In this document: one piece after another, positions 56,701 to 64,000 of the stretch
Layout: every line of letters starts with the position of its first letter
How positions within the stretch are numbered: position 1 is the stretch's first letter
Origin: Anadara kagoshimensis
Taxonomy: Eukaryota > Mollusca > Bivalvia > Arcoida > Arcidae
Direction: 5' to 3'
NCBI GenBank assembly: GCA_021292105.1
Contig: CM037867.1
Location: 12,796,183 to 12,860,182, forward strand
Length of the DNA: 64,000 nucleotides
Made by a program: the position numbers and the translations under genes
Notes under the pieces: model-generated
Told to the model about the DNA's origin: nothing
The model's database searches: none
What the model saw: the letters and a program-made list of their open reading frames with translations, nothing else

Positions 56701-59700
56701 TTAGAATAACCATGGCATAACCTCTATGGTTACGAGGCTTGTAGCTCACATCTGAAATCTAGGGTATTAAAATGTTCTACATCATTAGAGACGAGAGAAC
56801 AAATGCTGCCTTCAGATAACTCCATGGTTTAGAAATATAATCTGAAATTGTTTTAAATCGTAGCTACAGTAACTGTTTGTTACTTGAAAATCATAAATTT
56901 ATGCCAGTCACTTGATGAGATTTGCAAACTGTGTAATACTATGTGGTTAATTTCACTGGTTGTTGATTCTGCAATTTTATTGTCCTGATCATTTCCTGTG
57001 ATGGGTAATTTTGCAATATATTTTTTCCATATTGTACTCTCTGCAGGTGAAATGTTTTAATTTTCACATGGGGATATTTTCAGAATAAGTTTTCATTCTC
57101 TTAAAAATTACCCCGCACAAACATTATTATGTTTTTAGTACCCCTATTGTAAGTACTTATGGTAACACATACCTGTTGCTATCATGTGGTTTACTACACT
57201 AAAGTTGTCCTTAGCTCCCAGTAATGTACAGGGAAATATAACACTGTGGAACGGCACATTGTCTTTTCCTAGGAAGTTGTACATCTCTACCTAAAAATTA
57301 AACAAGCAAATTGAGCAAATGACGATACTTATAGTATGTACTGCTTTGTGATTTGCATTTAAGTTTAAAGGGCCATAACACATCATCACGGCATGGCATC
57401 CATTTGACCTTTGCTTATGAAGGGTCAAACTGACTCTCTTCAAAAATCTCAATTCAAAACATATAAACATCAATGATTCTTCCTTAAATTCAGGAGTCAA
57501 ATTCAATTCCCAAAAGTTAAAAAAGAGATGTCTCCAGTAGAAGCCCTGTTACTTCATGTAATTATAAAGCTAGATAGAGGACAGACTCAATATCAACAAG
57601 TTAATGCCAAAAACGGGACAAATTTTGGTTTATTTATCACAAAAGTAAACATTCTTACTATGAATAACAGTTGAATCAAATGTTTGCAATTTCACACAAA
57701 TTTGCTCCCGAATTGAAAGGATTTATAGCGTTTTACACCTCAGTCAAGATTTTTCCATTTATATCCAGGCATTCAGTTCTGGATTTGAGGACGAAACTGT
57801 AGTTCCCAGAGAACACATGAACAATTGACAAGCGAACTGATAAATTTTCTTGCAGTAGGTTCATCCTATAGATGGTGAGTGTTGTTAAAATACATGTAGT
57901 TCTTTATCCTGATAAGTACTGTAGAATCATTATTATTCGTGGGCTAAAATTTCGTGGTTTTGAATTTTTTTAAAATTTTGTTGGGAGAAAATTTCATGGA
58001 AAAAAATCCTGTGTGGACCCCAACTAATTAGTCATTTAAATATGCAATACAATTAAAAGTACCGTACAGTTGAATCTCGAACCCGAAGTCAAACTAATGT
58101 AAGGTCCCCTGGATGAAAATTCAACGATAATAAAGATTTTTAACTCGAACTAAAATTTTCAGTCAACTTGAACTAAAATTGAACTACTGACTGGAGCTAG
58201 GCACGTTCTTGACATAAATAACTATTATTTTTATCTCCAACTGATCTCGTGGCTTCCGTTAATTATTGTCCTTGCAAAAACAAAACAAAAATACAGATTG
58301 AAAAGCTGCTGTGTTAATAACTGCCAAGCTAAACATGACTCCTGACGGTTGAAGCCATATGTGATCACTACTCATTCTCAAAATCCGGAAGTAAGGGGGA
58401 TATTATAACATCCAAAGCGTAACCGGAATATACCTGATATAGACAAGACAGGATGATTTGTTTTGTCAGCCAAATAGAAAAATATCACAGAAAGATCTAA
58501 AACAAACAGATGTTGATTAAATAAAGAAAACCACACATAAAATGGCCAGTGTTACGGAGATGATAAACATGGGGGTAAATAGGAAGTAACTTCCGGTTGG
58601 CAAAGCATGAGCCCCGAGGAGAGTAAACATACATATATTATGATTTCAGCTACATATAAAAGCATTAGGAAATCATCATGGTAACATATCTACCTGTTGA
58701 AAATCACCATGGTAACATATCTACCTGTTGACATCACCATGGTAACATATTTACCTGTTGACATCACCATGGTAACATATTTACCTGTTTAGGATTTTTC
58801 CACCACTGTTCCCACTTGTCTGTATAGTTAGCTGTTATTGATATATAACCTATTGGTGCATCAAACCACACATAAAATACCTGTATGTATAAAGTTATAC
58901 ATGTGTAAATTAAAAAAATATTTTAAACACTGATACATTGACAAATGACCCTCATACTCAAGCAGGGTGGTACAATATGTTCAATTAAGATTTAAAAGCT
59001 GTTCAAGGATTAACAAGACATCCTTTTTCAAGGAACTTACTAATTTAATTTAAGTTGTATCATTTCAGAATGCTGTGACATATTTTTTTAAATGTCATGC
59101 AAACATTTATTTGTTTTACATGTAGGGTTAACTATAGAGAGCTTCCTCTACAAAGTATGATGGTTGTTTAATTATCTTGATTTCTGGAGAGTTTACTCAA
59201 GTAATGATTGATGCACGGTGCTAAATGGTAAATTAGACAAATTAAGGAATTCTCAATTAAAGGTTGGATTCAAAGAGTTATTTTGAATAAGTTTATAATC
59301 CAAGACACTTTCAAAACTAAGCCAAATTAAAGTGCTGGATGACCATGCTTAAAGAGGAAACACATTCACTATCTTATCTTTCTTTATCTGTAGATTCCTA
59401 CACTGGGAAGGAGTATCCTATTTTAAATGAAGAGCAAGTCATATTTATAATCTTCTTACTTTATCTGTATATCCCTCCAGTGGGACAGGAGTACCCATTT
59501 TAAATCTCTGCTGATACATCTTGGCTTCAATCCATCCCTTATCCAGGAACTTGTTATAACTCTAGCATTGTTTGTCCAGGTTCCTGTACTAAACACCTTG
59601 TCTAGATGAGCTTTAAGTTCAGGTTCAATCTGCAAAGTATAACAAAATGAATGCCAGCTGTAGGACTAGGCAGTACATGAAGGTTTGTTCGATTGTCAGC

Positions 59701-62700
59701 TACCAATAAGTTTTGTCCAAATGACAAGTCCAAAAGTCTTAGTACTTGCCCTTGCCCAACTGGACATGTCAAGTGCACGTATTCAAAAATTGATTATCAT
59801 CAGCATATTCGTCAGCATATCTAGTAGATGCTAGAACATGAAGAACATGAAGCAAAACATGCAAAAGGCATTCAAATTTTGTCGACAAAAACAATTCTAA
59901 CAGTTACATTTGTGTCTATGAAGTCTATGTTTAATGAATAAAATTGATGAATTGAAACATATATAACTTGAATTCCATGGAACTTTGATTTAGACCTCAG
60001 AACTTTGGGATTATACAGTTATGTATTGTATTTTGAGAAATGCCAAAGACAATTTTACATATTCCATGTACTATTATTGTTTAATATATCTTTTGTAAAC
60101 TTCTTGAAATTTGATTGGTTAATAAGTATTTGGGTAAATTTAATGCCGTCCTCAGGTTTCAACAAATCTGACATCACACGGTGACATTAAGTTAATGGTT
60201 GACATTATGAAAAATATCACATGTGCAGAAAAACTGTGTTTGTGGTTCTAACACAATCATCTTCTTAATCAGTAAAACGCTTTTCCATAGTAATATTAAA
60301 TATGATTAATGTTACAAGCATTTCACAAGTTGCGTACAGATGACAGCTGACTCATGATTTTCAATCCAATATGCTTTGGTAGCATAGTGTAATCAACACT
60401 AACAATCGGTATAATAAAATAAATATTTAGTTCCTGATAGGGTGACAGTTAATATTGTCACCCCTCAAAATTCATTGTCAAATGAGGCAAAATGGACTGT
60501 CACCCTATCAGAAATGTAATATTTATATAATGTAACTTAGGTAAATTTGAAAAAAAAAAACAACTGATGTGCTGCCTTTACTAACGGGAATTTTAAGTAC
60601 AATTCACAAATAGATTTTTATAATAGTCACTTTGGGAAAATTTAAACAATGTTCGTTCTAGAAAGCGCCATGGGATCACTTATTTTGTCAAATTACCCCA
60701 CTATTAAGGCTTTAGTGAGCCATATGTAACATTACATGAATGTAAAAATATTGATGTTATGGGTTTTCAGAGGAAAGTTTTATGAAAATAAATACTAGAA
60801 TGAACACTATCTAAATATAAATGTTGTATTGCCTTTTCTAAATGGGGAAGTTTACTGAAAATATTACCTTGGGTAAATCTAAAAATAAATGTTGTGTTGC
60901 CTTAACTGACGGTGATGATTACCGCAATCTATAAATACATTTAGTAATACTACGGACTTACCTTGGGTAAATCTAAAAATAAATGTTGTGTTGCCTTAAC
61001 TGACAGTGATGATTACCTCAATCTATAAATACATTTAGTAATACTACGGACTTACCTTGGGTAAATCTAAAAATAAATGTTGTGTTGCCTTAACTGAGGG
61101 TGATGATTTACATAGTTTACATTTGGGTTGCTTGAGGTCTATGGCGTTGATAAGCTTCCCACAAGCATCACACTGGTCTCCTCGAGCATCGTCATAGTTA
61201 CAAAGAGGACAGGTACCCTCTACAAATCTGTCTGCTAGAAATCTACAATGGTAAAAAAATATACATTTATCAAAATCTCATTTAAATATGCTATTTAAGC
61301 ATTGAACTAATGTGCATTACAGTTTGTCTGGAATAGCTATGGCAATTATACGATCATATCTCAACAGTTCAATACTTATATTTATATTCACAGTAACACT
61401 GGTCTAAAATCAACAAATGAACACATTTTTAAAAAAAAAATTTAAAATGCCTTATACAACATGTAAAACATGACACGGTGTAATGCCATTTCTTGATTGT
61501 ATTGATTAAGTCATGTGTTGGTCACATGCTGGATGGCAACTACCGACTGATAATTCCATAACGTTTTATCACAGAGAGAATTTGATAGCTTAAATGTGCA
61601 AATGTACTGAATTAAATTTATTTTAACATTTGCACACTAAATGTCTAAAGACTAAACTCTTATATACTTTATTATAGATGAGATGACAACCAAATTTTCA
61701 GCTTCTTTTTTTTTTAAAAATAGCATTATTGATTTCTTACCAATGCTTAATGCTAAAAATATATATCATTCAACCAGAGAACATGATACATGTATAAACT
61801 TTTGTATACATGTAACAGTACTTTGCCTTTGACGGATGAGATTTTATAGAAAATCCTACTTTCCATTATATTTTAATTCATCATCATGATTTAAAAATAT
61901 TTAGTCAACCCTGTCTATAAAGGCCACATAAGGGAACCAAAAGTAGCCACAATGGGCAGGTGGCTCTTATATAGAGGTTCCAATGACATGAAAAGAGAGC
62001 AATAAGGATAATATTTTACTGACCTTTAATAGCAGATGACCTTATAAAGTGGTGGTTGTTAAGGCACGTTCAACTGTATTTGAAATTTATTTTTAAAATT
62101 TGTATAGAAAATGTTTCAGATTTATAAAAGTATGTCAAAACTGTACCCCCCCCCCCCCCCATGTTTTAAACCCCCAAATATCCATAGTAGCTTGAACCTG
62201 TAGTCAGTACTTATCAAGGTTGAGACTGAATAGACTTACCTGTCACACTTATCACACTTCAGCTGTTCTATACTGTCCTTCAAAATGTAGTCTCTTTTAT
62301 ATAATTTCCAAAATATATCTTGTGAAATGCTACAAAATTGTAAAAAAAATCTAATTTGGTTATGTGTACAGTATGTATAACTTAATCTGAAAATTGTCAA
62401 GTGGAACCTGTGAAACCCAAAAATAAAAATCCTTCTCAAATGACTAATTTGAGGATACACTGTATGTTTAATAACTTGTGTAATCAGTCCCAGTCAAAAA
62501 TACATCATTTATATCCAGACAACACCAACTATAGGTGAAATAGCAGAATTTTTTACTTTTACCTTTGGAATGCACTCGGTGCAATGTGTAGGGAGGGTTC
62601 TTTAGTGTGCCACATCTGCTGCAACATCTATTTTCAAGTCTTAGTTATACCACTGACAGGGTTCAAACCCATGACCTACTATATGTGAAGCGAGCACTCT

Positions 62701-63503
62701 AACAACTGAGCTACTGTAGTGGTATAGGTCAGAAAAAAGAAATCTGTAACTGAAAAACATGTACTTGGCAACAACCAATGTAATCAAAGATTACAAAACA
62801 TGTTAAATGAAAGGAACCGCCAGACAAGACTAATAGAATCTTACACCAGGAACAGTGTAAGAGAGAGATATCTATTTCACACTATTGTTGGTGAAGAATT
62901 CTTTTTCTCACGTATTTGCAACAAAAACTATGGTTTGTAAACAAATATTTGTATCAAATGTATAATTTCCATGCCATTATCCATGTCAGCTGAAAATGAC
63001 TTAATTGATTTTATGAAGTCACAAGTTAAACGTGTGTTAGTAATTGTGATGTTGGGAAAATTGTTAGCTGAGAAAAGCGATCTCACCTTAGGGTAAATCT
63101 CACATTGGGAAAAACACAGGATTTTTATGTCTCATATGTGAGAAAAGTAAAAGCCAACATGTGAAAATAATGGGACCACTGTTGATCGATTATAAAACTC
63201 CCAACACTGAATGGACACTAGATTAAATGACAAACATTAATCACCAGTATTGTGATTTAAGTATTATTGCAAGGCTCCGTACTTGAATTCTTTACTAACC
63301 TTGTTTGTTGTGAAGTTGTAGTACGACCAAAGAAGTCAAAGTCTATATTAAACCATCTATATATGTCTTCATGAATCTTGTTGTATTTATCACAGATTTG
63401 TTTGGGTGTCAGCCCCTCTTCTATAGCCTTTGTCTCGGTGGCTGTACCATACTCATCAGTACCACATATATATAAACAGTTATAGTTCATCAGTCGACAG
63501 AAC
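46412..63503 (-). CDS. MARS1: methionyl-tRNA synthetase, cytosolic (16 exons, 5' part missing)
   Basis: Charges tRNA-Met with methionine in the cytoplasm. Minus-strand exons: 63503-63300, 62329-62240, 61242-61056, 59629-59460, 58880-58785, 57290-57173, 56062-55929, 55318-55239, 54563-54432, 53981-53877, 50884-50701, 49891-49781, 49541-49473, 48834-48679, 47796-47680, 46573-46412. All junctions are GT-AG, and phases agree throughout once one missing base in the fourth exon is allowed for; together they encode 704 residues. Order: part of the Rossmann catalytic core ([15 protein letters not shown]), zinc insert, KFSKS ATP-binding signature, helical anticodon-binding domain, then two WHEP domains. 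The HIGH motif and N-terminal GST-like region lie beyond the window. Introns are filled with SINEs, MITEs and one TRIM. Homology to animal MARS1 is unmistakable; vertebrate proteins have one WHEP domain, this one has two. Confidence 0.95.
46795..47100 (-). mobile_element. tRNA-derived SINE in MARS1 intron
   Basis: 'agtcaagaatatgtcactta' tail and 'gtcagaccctggcc' at the head end. Between the last two exons. Confidence 0.65.
47445..47645 (+). mobile_element. SINE 3' part in MARS1 intron
   Basis: 'aaccgatgtctcgtgtcaca' and 'ctcaataaaagtgaagtact'. The tRNA head is missing. Confidence 0.65.
48230..48365 (-). mobile_element. single unit of Helentron-like internal array
   Basis: 'cttgacctttgaatccatga' and 'ctatacaaaaagtttatagt' match one unit of the array at 44050-44790. 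Confidence 0.6.
48679..49541 (-). CDS. MARS1: MARS1 first WHEP domain (two exons)
   Basis: Exons 49541-49473 ([13 protein letters not shown]) and 48834-48679 ([20 protein letters not shown], then [11 protein letters not shown], ending in a Lys-rich linker). WHEP domains are helix-turn-helix RNA-binding or protein-binding appendages. The intron falls between KQ and GN, the same place as in the second WHEP. Confidence 0.93.
48890..49050 (+). mobile_element. 3' tail of RT retroelement in MARS1 intron
   Basis: 'tgtagctagcaaaggaggtg' and 'gtagttcacatgcttaacc' match the tail family. Confidence 0.65.
49618..49648. repeat. A-rich run
   Basis: Poly(A) interrupted by single C and flanked by no recognisable element. 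Confidence 0.9.
49781..49891 (-). CDS. MARS1: MARS1 linker exon before WHEP domains
   Basis: Encodes [20 protein letters not shown] followed by a Pro/Ala/Lys linker. Corresponds to the 'SPLFQKLE' segment of other animal enzymes. Phase 0 at both ends. Confidence 0.9.
50135..50270 (-). mobile_element. SINE fragment in MARS1 intron
   Basis: 'gcagtgcactcagggcaatg' and 'gtctcttcccaaggaccctg'. Middle part of the SINE only. Confidence 0.55.
50701..55318 (-). CDS. MARS1: MARS1 anticodon-binding domain exons
   Basis: Exons 55318-55239 ([18 protein letters not shown]), 54563-54432, 53981-53877 ([20 protein letters not shown]) and 50884-50701 ([20 protein letters not shown], ending PPGHKIGT). This is the helix bundle that reads the CAU anticodon. 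The 3 kb intron between the last two contains the TRIM at 51258-51759. Confidence 0.94.
50832..51130. repeat. tandem repeat made from a MARS1 exon start and its acceptor
   Basis: The first 50 coding bases of exon 50884-50701 plus the acceptor are repeated at 50915-50997 (83 bp offset), and shorter pieces ('agttcctgcccaagctctg' type with 'aaataacacat') follow three more times to 51130. Confidence 0.85.
51185..51257 (-). mobile_element. 3' tail of RT retroelement, part 1 (split by TRIM)
   Basis: 'ccatatccaaaacacaaagc' then 'aaaaacttgaaactgg'. The match resumes at 51760 after the TRIM. Confidence 0.75.
51345..51420 (+). promoter_or_regulatory. tRNA-like Pol III promoter in left LTR
   Basis: A 76 bp segment with an A-box-like TTAGCCTTGTGGTAGAAC and a perfect B box GGTTCGATCC at 51399-51408. 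The region CTTTTCACCCGGAAGG matches the anticodon arm of tRNA-Glu(UUC). The ends GTCCGGA and CCGGGGC can partly pair. Stem mismatches make it unlikely to be a working tRNA. Confidence 0.7.
51507..51530 (+). other. hairpin in TRIM internal region
   Basis: GAGATTTCC and GGAAATCTC form a perfect 9 bp stem with loop AAGGCG, between primer-binding site and purine tract. It is where a packaging or dimerisation signal would be expected. Confidence 0.6.
51636..51711 (+). promoter_or_regulatory. tRNA-like Pol III promoter in right LTR
   Basis: Exact copy of 51345-51420, offset 291 bp. In this position it could drive transcription out into the MARS1 intron, antisense to MARS1. Confidence 0.7.
51760..51945 (-). 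mobile_element. 3' tail of RT retroelement, part 2
   Basis: 'taagcatgtgaacctccacc' and 'actagctagctacacccacc'. Continues the copy broken at 51257. Confidence 0.75.
51946..53876. other. MARS1 intron; SINE-like fragment at 52845-52985
   Basis: 'tgggacctcggttctgagtc' and 'tctaaaagactattctggta' match, inverted and decayed, the middle of the SINE (compare 42196-42240). The rest shows nothing identifiable. Confidence 0.45.
54690..54820. mobile_element. SINE-like fragment, second family
   Basis: 'ggttttctttgggtactcca' and 'gtttcccccaccattcatta' followed by a short tail. This block is common in molluscan SINE-type repeats. Confidence 0.5.
55395..55570 (+). mobile_element. SINE fragment in MARS1 intron
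   Basis: 'gtctccttcagaagatacct' and 'gatgtactatgtcagggta'. Body of the tRNA SINE without head. Confidence 0.5.
55786..55900. repeat. (ATTC)n tetranucleotide repeat
   Basis: Interrupted ATTC/ATCC runs ending 28 bp before a MARS1 exon. The serine/histidine-rich plus-strand frame is an artefact. Confidence 0.9.
55929..58880 (-). CDS. MARS1: MARS1 exons for C-terminal half of the catalytic domain
   Basis: 58880-58785 encodes [20 protein letters not shown]. 57290-57173 encodes [19 protein letters not shown]. 56062-55929 encodes [19 protein letters not shown], containing the KFSKS form of the KMSKS loop that contacts ATP, then [19 protein letters not shown]. Confidence 0.95.
56250..56308. mobile_element. 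MITE end fragment, CAGTCAAACCTGTCTATA family
   Basis: 'ggtggtctttatagacaggt' and 'ttgaatgta'. Right terminus only. Confidence 0.5.
56309..57172. other. MARS1 intron, nothing identified
   Basis: Short (TATG)n near 56388-56405; otherwise unique AT-rich sequence. Confidence 0.4.
57720..57850 (-). mobile_element. SINE tail fragment
   Basis: 'tagcgttttacacctcagtc' and 'tttatatccaggcattcag' match the 3' end of the SINE, inverted. Confidence 0.45.
57851..58673. other. MARS1 intron, nothing firmly identified
   Basis: 'acagttgaatctcgaacccg' near 58067 resembles MITE or pogo-type ends but no partner terminus was found. Confidence 0.3.
58674..58786. repeat. 30 bp tandem repeat containing MARS1 splice donors
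   Basis: Four units of 'catggtaacatatttacctg' plus 'ttgacatcac'. Read on the minus strand, each unit contains AACAG|GTAAATATG or AACAG|GTAGATATG. The unit nearest the exon supplies the authentic donor at 58784. Confidence 0.9.
58881..59459. other. MARS1 intron, nothing identified
   Basis: Unique AT-rich sequence between the frameshifted exon and the next exon. Confidence 0.4.
59460..59629 (-). CDS. MARS1: MARS1 exon with one-base deletion
   Basis: Encodes [19 protein letters not shown] and then should continue [12 protein letters not shown]. At 59494-59496 the genome shows three G (minus strand) where the reading frame needs four. The exon is 170 bases although both its boundaries are phase 0. 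Everything before and after is intact, so an assembly or sequencing slip in a homopolymer, or a true null allele, is likelier than a pseudogene. Confidence 0.85.
59630..60430. other. MARS1 intron, nothing identified
   Basis: Unique AT-rich sequence with no convincing repeat or exon. Confidence 0.35.
60431..60513. mobile_element. 83 bp MITE-like inverted repeat
   Basis: CTGATAGGGTGACAGT at the left and ACTGTCACCCTATCAG at the right are perfect inverted repeats. Confidence 0.75.
60864..61056. repeat. 94 bp tandem duplication of a MARS1 exon end with its donor
   Basis: The last ~50 coding bases of exon 61242-61056 plus its donor and flank are repeated at offsets of 94 and 188 bp into the intron, with 'cttaccttgggtaaatct' at 61051 and 60957 and a close match at 60863. 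Extension through the next unit meets an in-frame stop after GTA AGT CCG. Confidence 0.9.
61056..63503 (-). CDS. MARS1: MARS1 catalytic core and zinc-binding exons
   Basis: Three exons (63503-63300, 62329-62240, 61242-61056). The first carries [15 protein letters not shown] and [19 protein letters not shown]. The second and third carry the zinc-knuckle cysteines CDKC, CPLC, CDAC and CKLC, then QHLFLDLPK. The first exon starts with one base of a split codon, so another exon must lie beyond 64000. Confidence 0.93.
61902..62078. mobile_element. MITE, CAGTCAAACCTGTCTATA family, full length
   Basis: 'tagtcaaccctgtctataaa' at the left and an inverted 'cacgttcaactgta' at the right; contains 'gggcaggtggctcttata'. 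Confidence 0.65.
62144..62160. repeat. (C)17 homopolymer
   Basis: A pure C run, rare in this AT-rich window and prone to length errors. Confidence 0.9.
62475..62722 (-). mobile_element. tRNA-derived SINE in MARS1 intron
   Basis: The minus strand has 'gtagctcagttgttagagtg', the B box GGGTTTGAAC, and the tail 'gatataaatgatgtattttt'. Between the first two exons of the window. Confidence 0.7.
62730..63299. other. MARS1 intron, nothing identified
   Basis: Unique sequence between the SINE and the first exon of the window. 'gtgagaaaagtaaaagccaa' and nearby 'agctgagaaaagcgatctca' are loosely similar, with no clear structure. Confidence 0.35.
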
Positions 63504-63591
63504 CTATTCAATATTAAATAAATACAAATTATATACAAACTGTGTATATGAAAATTTGATCTGACATTCTAACTAAGATTATTTAAAGTAA

Positions 63592-64000
63592 TAACAAGAG
63601 GCCCATGGGCCTGATACGCTCACCTGATAACTAATGGCTAGCTGATAGATTTAAAGAACACATAAAAACTAAACCCCAATGACTTTTTTCTTTACATCAT
63701 GATAACCATTGTATCAATACCTACAACATTCTAATATACATGCCTATACAAAAAGATAATTAACCCTTTTGGTATTGTTTTGCTTCTGTGATCTTGACCT
63801 TTGAACCCATGACCTTTTTCTATACATCAAAATGATCGTTGTATCAATACCTACAACATTCTAATATACATGCCTATACAAAAAGTTTATAGTTTTCGAA
63901 ATAATTAACCATTTTGGTATTGTTTCACATCTGTGACCTTGACCTTTGAATTCATGTCCTTTTTCTATACATCAACATGATCGTTGTATCGATACCTACA
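63592..64000 (-). mobile_element. Helentron-like element, truncated by window end
   Basis: Begins AACAAGAGGCCCATGGGCC, then 'gctcacctgataact', then units with 'tgaccttgacctttgaa' and 'ctatacaaaaag' spaced about 145 bp. Same family and orientation as 43623-45320. Confidence 0.75.

Noticed and set aside
46412-63503. MARS1 locus as a processed or dead pseudogene
   Set aside because: Introns are present and fifteen of sixteen exons have intact frames, phases and splice sites; only one base is missing.

Overview
This is eukaryotic, AT-rich, intron-containing and very repeat-dense DNA. Its tRNA-derived SINEs, many TA-flanked MITEs, elements ending in a GGGCCTCTTGTT-type terminus and LINE relics look most like a lophotrochozoan, probably a bivalve mollusc. 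That is an inference from repeat style, not a database match. There is no bacterial-style gene organisation, and most long reading frames in the window are accidental products of repeats.

Two gene loci carry the real coding signal. (1) From about 14.9 to 42.5 kb lies a small family of secreted EF-hand genes. Each has a TATA-containing promoter with a short non-coding exon (seen in copies 1 and 2), an exon for a signal peptide plus a cysteine cluster, an exon with a complete EF loop, an exon finishing a second EF loop, and a 3' UTR exon with AATAAA. Copy 1 (+, 16169-20357) and copy 2 (-, 28250-25930) are convergent arms of a large inverted duplication (about 14.92-22.75 kb against 23.39-29.35 kb). 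Copy 3 (+, 36458-41492) is damaged in exon 1 and degenerate in EF loop 2, and its first intron holds a 2.7 kb minisatellite. (2) From 63503 down to 46412 (- strand) lie sixteen exons of cytosolic methionyl-tRNA synthetase (MARS1), covering the catalytic and zinc region, a KFSKS signature, the anticodon-binding domain and two WHEP domains at the C-terminus. The 5' third lies outside the window. One exon has a one-base deletion. Three splice junctions in this gene have been locally multiplied as tandem repeats.

The rest is mobile DNA: a Helentron-like element nested in a LINE (1-3.3 kb); a 6.1 kb inverted-repeat element holding LINE and RT relics (7.7-13.8 kb); a 3.9 kb degenerate mariner with an amplified terminal unit (32.1-36.1 kb); at least eight scattered 3' tails of one RT-encoding retroelement; tRNA SINEs; several MITE families; and, inside a MARS1 intron, a 502 bp miniature LTR retrotransposon whose two identical 211 bp LTRs each contain a tRNA-like Pol III promoter. 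This last element is the most unusual object in the window.
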